In this document: positions 34,237 to 43,893 of the stretch, one piece after another | How the letters are laid out: the number at the start of each line of letters is the position of its first letter | Position numbering within the stretch: position 1 is the stretch's first letter | From: Thermomicrobium sp. | GTDB lineage: Bacteria; Chloroflexota; Chloroflexia; Thermomicrobiales; Thermomicrobiaceae | Reading direction: 5' to 3' | Length of the DNA stretch: 63,414 bases | NCBI GenBank assembly: GCA_026419575.1 | Contig: JANZZC010000114.1 | Coordinates: 1 to 63,414, forward strand | The notes under the pieces: generated by a model | Database searches by the model: none | The model's input: the letters and a program-made list of their open reading frames with translations, nothing else | Told to the model about the DNA's origin: nothing | Position numbers and translations under genes: made by a program

Positions 34237-35306
34237 TGTGGGCAGTCATCCCGGCAGGGGGGAGCGGGACTCGCCTCTGGCCGGCCAGTCGCCGCAACCG
34301 TCCGAAGTTCCTGCTGCCGATTCCCGGCCCGCAGTCGATGTTGCAGGCGACCTGGGAGCGGCTGCGGCCGTTGGTGACGCCGCACCACTGTTTCGTCGTC
34401 ACCGGTGCCGCCCACGTCGCCGCGGTGCGGGATCAGCTGCCGGAACTGCCGCCGGACCGGATCGTCGCCGAGCCCTCGCCGCGCGGTACCGGGCCGGCCA
34501 TCGGCCTGGCGGCGTTCCTGATCGCCCGGCAGGCTCCGCAAGCGCTCATGGGGTCGTTCGCGGCCGATCACTACGTGGCGGACCCGGAAGGGTTCCGCCG
34601 CGCGGTGCGCGCTGGCCTGCGGGCAGCCAGCGAAGGGTTCCTCGTGACGGTCGGGGTCGCGGCCCGCTATCCGGAGACCGGATACGGGTACATCCGGGTC
34701 GGCGAGCCGCTCCTCGCCGAGGAAGGGTTGACCGTCCATCGGGTCCGCCAGTTCAAGGAGAAGCCGGACCGGGAGACGGCCGAGGAGTACGTGCGTTCCG
34801 GCGAATATTGCTGGAACGCCAGCATGTTCCTCTGGCGAGTCGACGTCTTCCTGGAGGCGCTGCGCCGGCTGCTGCCGGATGTCTACCGGCCGCTGGCGGC
34901 GATCGCTGCCTGCTGGGGGACACCGGAGGCCGAGCGGTGCTTGGCCGAAATCTGGCCGACGATACCCGAGGTGACGATCGATCACGGTATCATGGAGCGC
35001 GCCGAGGACGTGGCAGTCGTGCCGGCGGAGTTCGGGTGGGCCGATCTCGGGGATTGGCACGGGCTCGCTCAGCTCCTGGCCGACGACGCCGACGACTCGG
35101 TGGTGCTCGGCTGCGAGCACCTGGGGCTGGACACGCGTGCTACGCTCATTTACGGCGGCCGGCGACTGGTGGTGACGCTCGGCGTCGAGGACCTCGTGGT
35201 CGTCGACACCGACGACGTCCTGCTGGTCGCGCATCGCTCGCGGGCGCAAGCGGTGCGCGAGGTGGTTCGCCGGCTGGAAGAACTCGGTCGGCAGGATCTT
35301 CTGTGA
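34233..35306 (+). CDS. manC: Mannose-1-phosphate guanylyltransferase
   Basis: This 357-residue nucleotidyltransferase makes GDP-mannose from GTP and mannose-1-phosphate. The GTP loop is PAGGSGTRLWPASRRNRPK, with further motifs PRGTGPAIGLAA, FAADHYV, TGYGYIRVGE, FKEKPD, YCWNASMFLWR and FGWADLGDW. It is the single-domain form without the C-terminal cupin isomerase of ManC/AlgA fusions. It overlaps dprA by four bases and sits 47 bases before topA, so it is inserted into the common dprA-topA order. The product would feed the glycosyltransferases in this window. Confidence 0.92.
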   Translation: MMWAVIPAGGSGTRLWPASRRNRPKFLLPIPGPQSMLQATWERLRPLVTPHHCFVVTGAAHVAAVRDQLPELPPDRIVAEPSPRGTGPAIGLAAFLIARQAPQALMGSFAADHYVADPEGFRRAVRAGLRAASEGFLVTVGVAARYPETGYGYIRVGEPLLAEEGLTVHRVRQFKEKPDRETAEEYVRSGEYCWNASMFLWRVDVFLEALRRLLPDVYRPLAAIAACWGTPEAERCLAEIWPTIPEVTIDHGIMERAEDVAVVPAEFGWADLGDWHGLAQLLADDADDSVVLGCEHLGLDTRATLIYGGRRLVVTLGVEDLVVVDTDDVLLVAHRSRAQAVREVVRRLEELGRQDLL

Positions 35307-35353
35307 GCCTCTCGCGACTCGTCCTGCTTGCCGAGAGATCGTAGAGGGGGACG

Positions 35354-37582
35354 ATGGCGACGAAGAAGACGAAGACGGCGAAGACGCAAGGCGAGTCGAC
35401 GCAGAAGAAGGCGGCGCGGCGTGCCGTTGGCGTGGGAAGCGCGGACGGGAAGGCGCTCGTCATCGTCGAGTCGCCGGCGAAAGCGCGGACGATCAGTCGC
35501 TTCTTGGGACCGGCCTTCACCGTCAAGGCATCGATGGGGCACGTGCGCGACCTGCCGAAGAGCAAGCTCGGAGTCGACGTCGCGCACGACTTCCAGCCGA
35601 CCTACACGGTGCTCAAGGAGAAGCAGCCGGTCGTCAAGGAGCTGAAGGAGAGCGTGCAGAAGGCACGCGAGCTGATCCTCGCTACCGACCCGGACCGCGA
35701 GGGAGAGGCGATCGCCTGGCACCTCATCGAGGCGACCCAGGCGCACGACAAGCCGGTACGGCGGATCGTCTTCCACGAGATCACGGAGGAAGCGATCCGC
35801 GAGGCGCTCGCCCACTCGCGCGGTATCGACATGCGGCTCGTCAACGCGCAGCAGGCGCGGCGCGTCCTCGATCGGCTGGTAGGGTACGAGATCAGTCCGT
35901 TACTCTGGCGGAAGGTCAAGGGCGGGCTCTCGGCTGGCCGCGTGCAATCGGTGGCCTTGCGGCTCGTGGTCGATCGCGAGCGCGAGATCCAAGCGTTCGT
36001 GCCGCAGGAATATTGGACGATCGACGTCGACTTGGCCCCGGTGGAGAACGGCGCGCGCGAGCCGGTGCCGTTCGCTGCCGCGCTCGTGCGGGTGCGCGGC
36101 GAAAAGCCGAATCTGCCCGACGAAGCGGTCGCTCGTGCCGTCGCCCGCGAACTCGAAGCGTCCCGGTACTGGGTCGCTTCGGTCAAGGAGCGGCAGAAGC
36201 AGCGACGGCCGGCCCCGCCGTTCACGACGAGCACGCTGCAGCAGGAGGCCGGGCGCAAGCTGCGGTTCCCGGTCAGCCTGACGATGCAGATCGCGCAGCA
36301 ACTGTACGAAGGCGTGGAGCTCGGACCGGAAGGGAGCATCGGCCTCATCACCTACATGCGCACCGACTCGACGCACGTGGCGGCCTCGGCCCAGGAGCGC
36401 GCGCGCCAGGTGATCGCGGCCCGCTGGGGAGCCGACTTCCTTCCCGAGCGCCCGCCGGTCTACGCCAAGAAGGCCAAGGGAGCGCAGGAGGCGCACGAGG
36501 CGATCCGGCCGACCGACCCGGCGCGTGATCCGGAATCGGTGCGCCCCTATCTCACGCCGCGGCAGTATCAGCTCTACCGGCTCATCTGGGAGCGCTTCAT
36601 CGCGAGCCAGATGGCGCCGGCGATCTACGACACGGTGACGGTGGAGATCGCGGCCGGACCGGAGATGGGCGGTGACGCGCCGTACCTGCTGCGGGCGACC
36701 GGTTCGGTCGTCCGTTTCCCGGGCTTCCTCGTCGTGTACCGGGAAGGTCGCGACGAGGAGGAGACGGACGAACTCGATCAACGCCCGCTGCCGCCGCTGC
36801 AGCAGGGCGAGCCGTTACGTCTGCTCGCGGTGCGCCCCGAGCAGCACTTCACGCAGCCGCCACCGCGCTATACCGAGGCGACGCTCGTCAAGACGCTCGA
36901 GGAACTGGGGATCGGCCGGCCGAGCACCTATGCGCCGACGATCGAGACGCTCAAGCAGCGGCGCTACGTCGTCGTCGAGGACCGCAAGCTGGTGCCGACC
37001 GAGCTCGGCATGCTGGTCACCGATCTCCTGGTCGAACACTTTCCGGACGTCGTCGACGTCGGCTTCACCTCGCGGTTGGAGGAGGAGCTGGACGAGATCG
37101 CGGCCGGCGAGCGCGAGGGGGTGCCGGTCGTGCGGGAGTTCTACGAGCCGTTCCACCGCCAGGTCGAGGAGGCGGAGCGGAACATCGAGCGCGTGCGCCT
37201 GGCCGATCAGCCGACGGACGAGGTCTGCGAGGTCTGCGGCCGGCCGATGGTCATCAAGGAGAGCCGGTACGGCCGCTTCCTCTCCTGCTCCGGCTTCCCC
37301 GAGTGCAAGAACAAGCGGCCGCTGCTCGAGAAGCTCGGTATCTCCTGCCCGCAGTGCGGCGATGGAGAGCTCGTCGTTCGCCGGAGCAAGAAGGGGCGGA
37401 CGTTCTACGGATGCAGCCGTTATCCGGCGTGCGACTTCGTGAGCTGGGAGCGCCCGACCGGTGCCCGCTGCCCGCAGTGCGGTGGCCTGCTCGTGACGAG
37501 CGTCCGGCGTGGACAGGAGACGGTGCGCTGCGCCTCGTGCAGCTACCGGCCGGCGGAGGAAGCGACACCGGTCGAGGTGTGA
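35354..37582 (+). CDS. topA: DNA topoisomerase I (type IA)
   Basis: The 742-residue enzyme relaxes negative supercoils. A lysine-rich N-terminal tail (about 1-30) precedes the Toprim domain (LVIVESPAKARTI, TDPDREGEAIAWHL). The active-site tyrosine is Tyr334 in ITYMRTDSTH, and GRPSTYAPTIETL marks domain IV. The C-terminus carries three cysteine pairs of Topo_C zinc ribbons: CEVCGRPM..CSGFPEC, CPQCGDG..CSRYPAC and CPQCGGL..CASC. ATG 35354 follows GAGGGGGACG. It leads into hslVU. Confidence 0.96.
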   Translation: MATKKTKTAKTQGESTQKKAARRAVGVGSADGKALVIVESPAKARTISRFLGPAFTVKASMGHVRDLPKSKLGVDVAHDFQPTYTVLKEKQPVVKELKESVQKARELILATDPDREGEAIAWHLIEATQAHDKPVRRIVFHEITEEAIREALAHSRGIDMRLVNAQQARRVLDRLVGYEISPLLWRKVKGGLSAGRVQSVALRLVVDREREIQAFVPQEYWTIDVDLAPVENGAREPVPFAAALVRVRGEKPNLPDEAVARAVARELEASRYWVASVKERQKQRRPAPPFTTSTLQQEAGRKLRFPVSLTMQIAQQLYEGVELGPEGSIGLITYMRTDSTHVAASAQERARQVIAARWGADFLPERPPVYAKKAKGAQEAHEAIRPTDPARDPESVRPYLTPRQYQLYRLIWERFIASQMAPAIYDTVTVEIAAGPEMGGDAPYLLRATGSVVRFPGFLVVYREGRDEEETDELDQRPLPPLQQGEPLRLLAVRPEQHFTQPPPRYTEATLVKTLEELGIGRPSTYAPTIETLKQRRYVVVEDRKLVPTELGMLVTDLLVEHFPDVVDVGFTSRLEEELDEIAAGEREGVPVVREFYEPFHRQVEEAERNIERVRLADQPTDEVCEVCGRPMVIKESRYGRFLSCSGFPECKNKRPLLEKLGISCPQCGDGELVVRRSKKGRTFYGCSRYPACDFVSWERPTGARCPQCGGLLVTSVRRGQETVRCASCSYRPAEEATPVEV

Positions 37583-37589
37583 CCGGGGG

Positions 37590-37599
37590 TATACTTGAG
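37590..37599 (+). promoter_or_regulatory. Possible -10 (TATACTTGAG) upstream of hslV
   Basis: TATACT lies 42 bases before GTG 37637 and is followed by TTGAG; the identical ten bases occur at 49785 upstream of def. No good -35 is visible at the expected distance, so it may be an extended -10 promoter. Confidence 0.35.
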
Positions 37600-37636
37600 G
37601 GGTTGACGGCCACGCCGGCCGCAGGAGGAAGCGAGC

Positions 37637-38230
37637 GTGCGCGAGGGCACGACCTGGCATGGGACGACGATCCTCGGCGTCCTGCGGGACGGTCGAGTCG
37701 CGATCGCCGGTGACGGGCAAGTGACGGCCGGTGACGTCGTTCTCAAGCACCATGCCCGGAAGATCCGTGCCCTGGCGGGTGGTCGTGTGCTCGCCGGGTT
37801 CGCCGGCGCCGTCGCCGATGCGCTGACGCTGTTCGAGAAGTTCGAGCAGCAACTGCGTGCCGCCGATGGCGACCTGCGTCGAGCCGCGGTCGAGCTCGCC
37901 AAGGAGTGGAGAACCGACCGCTATCTTCGGCGTCTGGAAGCGCAGCTGCTCGTGGCCGATCCCGGTCAGATCCTGATGATCTCCGGCGACGGGGACGTGA
38001 TCGAGCCGGACGACGGGATCGCGGCGATCGGCACGGGCGGGCCGTATGCGGCAGCGGCGGCCCGCGCGCTGCTGCGCCATACCCGGATGAGCGCCGCGGA
38101 AATCGCGCGTGCGGCGATGGAGGTGGCCGCTGACCTCTGTGTCTATACCAATCATGCGGTGACGGTCCTCACCGCACCACCAGAGCGCGGAGAAGATGAG
38201 CACATCGATGACACTCACCGTTCGCCCTGA
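37637..38230 (+). CDS. hslV: ATP-dependent protease subunit HslV (ClpQ)
   Basis: The 197-residue N-terminal-threonine peptidase of the HslUV proteasome-like complex. The segment [23 protein letters not shown] contains the nucleophile Thr (in GTTI) and the conserved GDGQV. Then [19 protein letters not shown] and [16 protein letters not shown] match the family. The eight residues before the TTI motif would have to be removed in maturation, as in other HslV proteins. GTG 37637 has GGAGG upstream. The 3' end overlaps hslU by 35 bases, and the C-terminal 20 residues are unlike the usual HslV end. Confidence 0.94.
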   Translation: MREGTTWHGTTILGVLRDGRVAIAGDGQVTAGDVVLKHHARKIRALAGGRVLAGFAGAVADALTLFEKFEQQLRAADGDLRRAAVELAKEWRTDRYLRRLEAQLLVADPGQILMISGDGDVIEPDDGIAAIGTGGPYAAAAARALLRHTRMSAAEIARAAMEVAADLCVYTNHAVTVLTAPPERGEDEHIDDTHRSP

Positions 38231-39629
38231 GCGGGGCACGATTCCACTGACACCGGCCGAGATCGTCGCCGAGCTCGACCGTTATATCGTCGGTCAGCAG
38301 GAAGCCAAGCGCGCGGTCGCGATCGCGATCCGCAACCGCTGGCGCTGGCAGCAGCTGCCGGAGGAACTCCGGCGTGACATCGTGCCGAAGAACATCCTAA
38401 TGATCGGGCCGACCGGGGTCGGAAAGACCGAGATCGCCCGTCGCGTCGCCAAGCTGGTCGATGCGCCCTTCGTCAAGGTCGAAGCGACGAAGTTCACCGA
38501 AGTCGGGTACGTCGGCCGCGACGTCGAGTCGATCATCCGGGAGCTGGTCGAGGTCAGCATCAGCATGCTGCACGGCGAGCGTCTGGAGGCGGTGCGCGAG
38601 GAGGCATCGCGGGCAGCGCTGCAGCGGCTCGCCGACCTTCTGGTGGAGCAGCGCGAGCGGCGACGGGCCAAGCGGCATGGTCAGGAGGGCGAGAGCGAGG
38701 AGACGGAGCCGCCGGAGGAGCGTCGGAAGCGCGAGCGCCGGATGGCCCGCGAGCGCCGACGCCTGCTCGAACTGCTCTCCCGCGACGGCATGGAGGACGA
38801 GACGATCGAGCTCGACCTCGAGACCGAGTTCGACCTCTTCGTGACGCCGTACGCCGAGAACGGCGGGGTCGATCTCGAAGAGTTCCAGGATACCGTCGCC
38901 GACCTCCTGGAGACGTTGCAGGCTCGCCGGCGGACGCGGCGCGTCTCGATCCGCGAGGCCCGGCGCATCCTGACCCAACAGGAGGCCCAGCGCCTGGTCG
39001 ACTTCGATGCGGTCGTCGAGGCAGCGATCAAGCGAGCCGAGGAGAGCGGGATCGTCTTCATCGACGAGATCGACAAGCTGATCACCAAGGACGGCGAGTA
39101 CGGCCCGGACGTCTCCGGCGAGGGAGTGCAGCGGGACCTCCTGCCGATCGTCGAGGGATCGGTCGTGATGACCCGCTACGGCCCGGTGCGGACCGACCAT
39201 ATCTTGTTCATCGCGGCCGGGGCGTTCCATAACGCGAGCCCGTCCGACCTCATCCCCGAGCTGCAGGGACGGTTCCCGATCCGTGTCGAGTTGCACCGCT
39301 TGACCGAGGAGGATCTCTACCGCATTCTGACGGTGCCGGAGAACGCGCTGACGCGCCAGTACCGGGAGCTCCTGCGGGTGGAGGGTGTCGAGCTGGAGTT
39401 CACCGAGGACGGCCTGCGCGAGATCGCCCGCTTGGCGGCACTGGTCAACAGCCGCGCCGAGGATATCGGCGCGCGGCGGTTGGCGACGATCATGGAGAAG
39501 GTCATCGAGGAGGTCAGCTTCCGGGCACCGGAGCTGGCTGGTCAGACGGTACGGATCGATGCCGGGTACGTGCGCCAGCGCGTCGGTGAGATCGTCGCGG
39601 ACGAGGATCTGAGCAAGTTCATCCTCTGA
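38196..39629 (+). CDS. hslU: ATP-dependent unfoldase subunit HslU (ClpY)
   Basis: The 477-residue AAA+ protein has Walker [10 protein letters not shown], Walker [12 protein letters not shown], the I-domain (about 115-245, charged and arginine/glutamate rich) and sensor 2 in [21 protein letters not shown] is the pore-loop region. The C-terminus LSKFIL is the tail that docks into HslV to activate it (LSRYIL in other species). It works with HslV to unfold and degrade proteins. ATG 38196 lies inside hslV; the in-frame ATG at 38208 is an alternative start. Confidence 0.95.
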   Translation: MSTSMTLTVRPERGTIPLTPAEIVAELDRYIVGQQEAKRAVAIAIRNRWRWQQLPEELRRDIVPKNILMIGPTGVGKTEIARRVAKLVDAPFVKVEATKFTEVGYVGRDVESIIRELVEVSISMLHGERLEAVREEASRAALQRLADLLVEQRERRRAKRHGQEGESEETEPPEERRKRERRMARERRRLLELLSRDGMEDETIELDLETEFDLFVTPYAENGGVDLEEFQDTVADLLETLQARRRTRRVSIREARRILTQQEAQRLVDFDAVVEAAIKRAEESGIVFIDEIDKLITKDGEYGPDVSGEGVQRDLLPIVEGSVVMTRYGPVRTDHILFIAAGAFHNASPSDLIPELQGRFPIRVELHRLTEEDLYRILTVPENALTRQYRELLRVEGVELEFTEDGLREIARLAALVNSRAEDIGARRLATIMEKVIEEVSFRAPELAGQTVRIDAGYVRQRVGEIVADEDLSKFIL

Positions 39630-39646
39630 GCCGAACGGAGGAGCCG

Positions 39647-40357
39647 ATGAACGAGTCCCGACCGATCCGTCGCCTCTCGGTGCTGATTCCGGTCTACAAC
39701 GAGGTGCGGACGGTCGGGGAGGTGCTGCGGCGCGTGCGCGCGGTCGAACTGCCGTACGAACTCGAGCTGGTCGTCGTCGACGACGGTTCGAGCGACGGGA
39801 CGCGGGAGTTGCTCCAAGCCGAGGCAGCCCGGTCGCGCGATCTCGTCCTGATCCTGCACCCCGAGAATCGGGGCAAGGGGGCAGCGATCCGTTCGGCGCT
39901 CGCGGCTGCGACGGGGGACGTCCTGATCGTCCAGGATGCCGATCTCGAGTACGATCCGCGGGACTATCCGCGTCTCCTCCGGCCGATCGTCGAGGGCCGG
40001 AGTCAGGTCGTCTACGGCTCGCGCTTCCTCGGCGAGCACAAGGCGATGTACTTCTGGCACTGGGTCGGGAACCGCTTCCTGACGCTGGTCACCAATCTCC
40101 TCTACGACACGACGTTGACCGACATGGAGACCGGGTACAAGGTGTTCACCGCGGAGGTCGCCCGGAAGCTGCAGCTGCGCAGCGACCGCTGGGGGTTCGA
40201 TCCGGAGATCACGGCACAGATCCTCAAGCGAGGGTACCGGATCTACGAGGTGCCGATCTCCTACAACGGGCGCGAGTACTGGGAGGGGAAGAAGATCACC
40301 TGGCGGGACGGTTTGACGGTTCTCTGGACGCTCCTCCGCTGCCGCTTCTTCGGTTGA
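39647..40357 (+). CDS. Family 2 glycosyltransferase, dolichol-phosphate-mannose synthase-like
   Basis: The 236-residue single-domain enzyme has [42 protein letters not shown], the DAD metal motif in [10 protein letters not shown], and YGSRF. The pattern [22 protein letters not shown] is that of DPM1/GtrB-type polyprenyl-phosphate sugar transferases. It lacks the C-terminal membrane helices of GtrB. It lies 17 bases after hslU and 19 before the ROK kinase, so it belongs to the same transcription unit. Confidence 0.9.
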   Translation: MNESRPIRRLSVLIPVYNEVRTVGEVLRRVRAVELPYELELVVVDDGSSDGTRELLQAEAARSRDLVLILHPENRGKGAAIRSALAAATGDVLIVQDADLEYDPRDYPRLLRPIVEGRSQVVYGSRFLGEHKAMYFWHWVGNRFLTLVTNLLYDTTLTDMETGYKVFTAEVARKLQLRSDRWGFDPEITAQILKRGYRIYEVPISYNGREYWEGKKITWRDGLTVLWTLLRCRFFG

Positions 40358-40376
40358 CGGATGGGCGGGTGCAGCG

Positions 40377-41354
40377 ATGGATGCGGTGCTCGCGGTCGAC
40401 TTCGGTGCGACGAACCTGCGCGCTGCCGTCGTCCGGCGCGACGGCACCTTGCTCCATCATCGCCAGACCGTGACCGGGGCGCGGGACGGGGTGGTCGCGG
40501 TGGTCGAGCGGATCGTTCGCCTCGTCGAGCAGGTCGCGAGCGAGGCGGGGCTCGACCGTTCCGTGCCGGTCGGTGTCGTCGCGCCCGGACCGCTGGAGCC
40601 GGCGACCGGTGTCGTCCTGTTCGCGCCCAACCTGGTCGGGTGGCAGCACGTTCCCCTGCGGCAGCTGCTCGAAGAGCGGCTGGGGCGTCGCGTCGTGCTC
40701 GGCAACGACGGGAACGGTGCCGCGCTGGGCGAAGTCCTCTTCGGTGCCGCGAAGGGATGCCGTCACCTCGTGCACGTGATGCTCGGGACCGGTGTCGGCG
40801 GTGGGGTCATCTCCCACGGGCAGCTAGTCGAAGGTCTGCGCGGGCTGGGCACCGAGGTCGGACATGTGCCGGTGGATCCGGACGGTCCGCGCTGTCACTG
40901 CGGGGGTGTCGGGTGCATCGAGGCCTACGCTGGGGGATGGGCGCTGGCGCGGGACGGCGAGGCGTTGGTCAGCTCGGGGCGCTCGGAGGTGCTCCGCGAG
41001 CTCGCGGGCGACGGCCCGGTGACGGCAGCCCACGTGGTCGAAGCGGCTCGCGCCGGCGACGCCGGTGCCCTCGCGATTCTCGAGGGAGCGGCGCGGGCGC
41101 TCGCTGCCGGCCTGGCCGGATTGGTCAACGTCTTCGATCCGGAGCTGATCGTGTTCGGCGGTGGGGTGGCCCGGGCCGGCGAGCTGTTGCTCGCGCCGTT
41201 CCGGCGCTGGCTCCCGGTCTACGCGATCCATTACATCGTGGAGCACGTCGAGGTGCGACTCTCGGCACTCGGTGACGATACCGGACTCTACGGTGCCGCT
41301 GCTCGCGCGTTCCTGGCGAACGGCGGTACCGGTGCCGAGATCCGCCTGCCGTGA
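40377..41354 (+). CDS. ROK-family sugar kinase (glucokinase-like)
   Basis: The 325-residue ROK kinase has an ATP phosphate loop (AVDFGATNLRAAVV), a sugar-binding GNDGNGAALGE with catalytic Asp, MLGTGVGGG, EVGHVPVDPDGPRCHCGGVGCIEAYAG (zinc ligands His plus C-x-C-x4-C) and FGGGVA near the end. It has no N-terminal helix-turn-helix, so it is a kinase rather than a repressor. Glucose is the most likely substrate, but N-acetylmannosamine or fructose kinases share these motifs. Confidence 0.9.
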   Translation: MDAVLAVDFGATNLRAAVVRRDGTLLHHRQTVTGARDGVVAVVERIVRLVEQVASEAGLDRSVPVGVVAPGPLEPATGVVLFAPNLVGWQHVPLRQLLEERLGRRVVLGNDGNGAALGEVLFGAAKGCRHLVHVMLGTGVGGGVISHGQLVEGLRGLGTEVGHVPVDPDGPRCHCGGVGCIEAYAGGWALARDGEALVSSGRSEVLRELAGDGPVTAAHVVEAARAGDAGALAILEGAARALAAGLAGLVNVFDPELIVFGGGVARAGELLLAPFRRWLPVYAIHYIVEHVEVRLSALGDDTGLYGAAARAFLANGGTGAEIRLP

Positions 41355-41376
41355 TCGGGCAGGGAGGATCGCCGTC

Positions 41377-43170
41377 GTGGGCAGGCTGCCCACCGTGCTG
41401 GGCTCCCCGGGTTTCCGCTGCAGTCGTCGCCGGTTGTTCCTCTTGGGGCAAGGACTCTTGCTCGCTGCCTGCCGTCGCGGCGAAGGGACACCGCAGGCTC
41501 CTGCGTCTCCGACTCCGGGGACGCTGCGTACACCGGAGCCGACCACGGTTCCCGCGGTGCTGGTGACCCCGACCCCGGTTCGTCCGACGCCGACCCCGAC
41601 GGCAGTGCCGACGCCGACCGCAGCGCAGCGCGAGCTCCGCCTCTTCGCGCGCCTGCGCTTGGACGAGCCGCGCAGCCACGACTTCAACGCCGACGTCGAG
41701 TGCGGTGGCGAGCCGGAGCTTTTCGCTGGTCTGGTGCGCCTCTCGCCGGACTACGAGGTCCGGCCGGATTGGGCCGAGCGGTGGGAAGTGTCCGCCGATG
41801 GGACGCGCTGGGTCTTCGCGCTCCGGGACGCGGGCAGCGGTTGGTCCGATGGGCAGCCGGTACGCGCGGCTGACTTCGTCTGGTCCTGGCGGCGCTCGCT
41901 CGATCCGGAGCGGCCGGCACCGCAAGCGCAGGTGTTCGACATCGTCGGCAACGCCCGCGCGGTGCTGAAGGGGGAGCTGCCGGCGGAAGCGCTCGCGGTC
42001 CGGGCTCTCGACGACCGGACGCTCGAGGTGGAACTGGAGCGTCCCGCTGGATACTTCCTGCTTATCCTGGGGACGGCTGGTCTGCTCCCGGCTTACCGTC
42101 CGGCAGTCGAGCGATGGGGCGCGAGCTGGACCGAAGCCGGCAAGTGCGTCTCCAACGGGCCGTTCCGTCTCGTCGCTTGGGAACGCGGGTCTGGGTACGT
42201 CGTGGCCCGCAATTCCTCCTACTGGAACCAAGGACTCGCGACGATCGACCGTTGTACCGTCGCCTTCGCTCGACCGGAGGATCCCCTCCTTCCCTTCTAT
42301 CGCGGCAGTGTCGATTTCGCGCCGGTCCCACCGGAGCTGTTGCCCGAGGTGACGAGCCAGGAAGGCCTGCTCGACCGGATCGTGCGCAGCATCCTGCCCG
42401 AAGTGTGGTCGCTCGTCGTGCAGCCTGACGCGCCGCCGCTCGAACGACCGGAACTCCGTGCAGCGTTGAGCCGAGCGATCGATCGCGAGCGGCTGCGGCA
42501 GCTCGCCTACGGCGCCGTCGAACCGGCCACTGCGCTCGTGCCGCCGGGCGTGCCCGGTTTCCTGCAGGAGGAGCGTCTCGTTGCCTTGCATCGCTTCGCT
42601 CCCCTGGAGGTGTACCGACAGTGGGAGTCCGTACGTCAGGAGGTTGCCGCCCCGCTTCGCCTGGTCGCTCCGGCCACGACCGATCCCGTCGAAGAGACGG
42701 TGCTCCTCGACGTGGTCGAGCAGCTCCGCTCGAACCTCGGCATCGAGATCGTTCTGGAACGGCGCGAAGGCGACGCCTGGGCGCGAGCGGTGGCGGAGGG
42801 GGAGTTCGAGCTCCTCTGGTGGCGTTGGCCCTTGCCGTTTCCCGATGGGGCCGCTGTCTACGAATGGCTGGTGAGCCGGGAGCGCAGGACGCTCCACGGA
42901 CTGCGCTGGCAGCACGACGAACTGGATCGCTTCTTGGCCTTGGCACGGAACGAAATCGAGACGGCCCGGCGTCTCGGTGCCTACCGACAGTGCGAACTCT
43001 TGCTGCAGGAGGCGTTCGTGGCCATACCGGTCGTCTATCCGGCCGCGACCTACCTGGTGCAGCCGTGGGTCGCCAGCTTGCCGCGTGCCCGCGACGGCAT
43101 GCTCGTCGCGCCGGGAACCCTCTTCAATCGCTTCCTGAGCGGTGTCGTCGTTCGTCCGCGGTCGGGATGA
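41377..43170 (+). CDS. Solute-binding lipoprotein, oligopeptide/dipeptide (SBP_bac_5) type
   Basis: The protein has 597 residues. It begins with a basic n-region and SRRRLFLLGQGLLLAAC, which combines a twin-arginine-like motif with a lipobox (LAAC), so it may be a Tat-exported lipoprotein; tatC is in the window. A Thr/Pro-rich linker (about 40-80) follows, then an SBP_bac_5 fold: LSPDYEVRPDWAERWEVSADGTRWVFALRDAG, WSDGQPVRAADFVWSWRRSLDP and SNGPFRLVAWERGSGYVVARNSSYW. GTG 41377 follows AGGGAGG. No permease or ATPase genes adjoin it, so it is an orphan binding protein. It sits in the hslVU-GT-ROK run. Confidence 0.88.
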   Translation: MGRLPTVLGSPGFRCSRRRLFLLGQGLLLAACRRGEGTPQAPASPTPGTLRTPEPTTVPAVLVTPTPVRPTPTPTAVPTPTAAQRELRLFARLRLDEPRSHDFNADVECGGEPELFAGLVRLSPDYEVRPDWAERWEVSADGTRWVFALRDAGSGWSDGQPVRAADFVWSWRRSLDPERPAPQAQVFDIVGNARAVLKGELPAEALAVRALDDRTLEVELERPAGYFLLILGTAGLLPAYRPAVERWGASWTEAGKCVSNGPFRLVAWERGSGYVVARNSSYWNQGLATIDRCTVAFARPEDPLLPFYRGSVDFAPVPPELLPEVTSQEGLLDRIVRSILPEVWSLVVQPDAPPLERPELRAALSRAIDRERLRQLAYGAVEPATALVPPGVPGFLQEERLVALHRFAPLEVYRQWESVRQEVAAPLRLVAPATTDPVEETVLLDVVEQLRSNLGIEIVLERREGDAWARAVAEGEFELLWWRWPLPFPDGAAVYEWLVSRERRTLHGLRWQHDELDRFLALARNEIETARRLGAYRQCELLLQEAFVAIPVVYPAATYLVQPWVASLPRARDGMLVAPGTLFNRFLSGVVVRPRSG

Positions 43171-43893
43171 GCCGTCCGCTCCGGTCTGCTGGCGGCGCGC
43201 CGACCGGGCCTGGTGTGGTCGCCAGGAGCGGCGAGGGCGTGGCGTCGCAGCCGCCGGGATACGCACACCGTCCACGTGCGCCCGGAGACCGGCCGTGCCG
43301 CCTCGCTGGGCGCAGCGAGCGACGGCGATGCCAGCGGGACGCTGGGAACTCCCCTGCCGGAAACGGCGCATCGAACGGTCGTCGTCCCGTGCGCGCAGAC
43401 GGATCGTGACGGATGTACCGCGTCCGCTGCCCTTCGTCCGGCCGCTGGTTTCTCCTGCGACCGGAGCGGGAGCTCGGGAGGCGGGCACCGAGGGCCCCTC
43501 TCGCCGGTCGCGCCGGCGGGAGCCGCGGTGCCGGCCGAGACTCGGATCGATCGGGCGACGCTCGGGTCGGCGGGAGCGGCGCGCGTCGCTCGAGCGAGAG
43601 GCGGCGCGAGTTCGCTGTCGTCGCCCGCCGGTGCGGTCGGGCTGGCCGCGCCGAGCGCGGCTCGAGCGTCGGGACGGAACGGTACGATGCAGGACGTCCC
43701 GGCGACCACAGCGAGCGCGGCTCCGCCGCCTGATCCGGCGGTCCAGCGACGGCGGCACGGCGACGCGTCCGGCGGACGCTTCAGCAAGCTGGTGGGCTGT
43801 GCTACGATGGTCGGCGGCCCAGCGCGGCACGAGAGGGCGGTCGCATCGAGCGGCGCGGTTTTCATGGAGAGTCGGAGGCGCAAGGTGAGCGAG
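43171..43893. other. 723-base gap without a convincing gene
   Basis: Several frames are open across this stretch, but all give arginine-, alanine- and proline-rich low-complexity translations with no family resemblance, as expected from very high GC. There is no tRNA cloverleaf, no T-box consensus (AGGGTGGTACC) and no RNase P, tmRNA or SRP RNA core by eye. A TTCAGC-N17-TACGAT pair at 43780-43808 is a weak promoter candidate for the aminotransferase. It could hold a decayed gene, a long leader or an unknown RNA. Confidence 0.5.

Noticed and set aside
43213-43893. N-terminal extension of the aminotransferase through the 723-base gap
   Set aside because: The extension has no family resemblance, while ATG 43894 has a ribosome-binding site and gives the normal BCAT length.
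43171-43893. T-box leader or tRNA before the aminotransferase
   Set aside because: No AGGGTGGTACC T-box core, specifier loop or cloverleaf could be found by eye.
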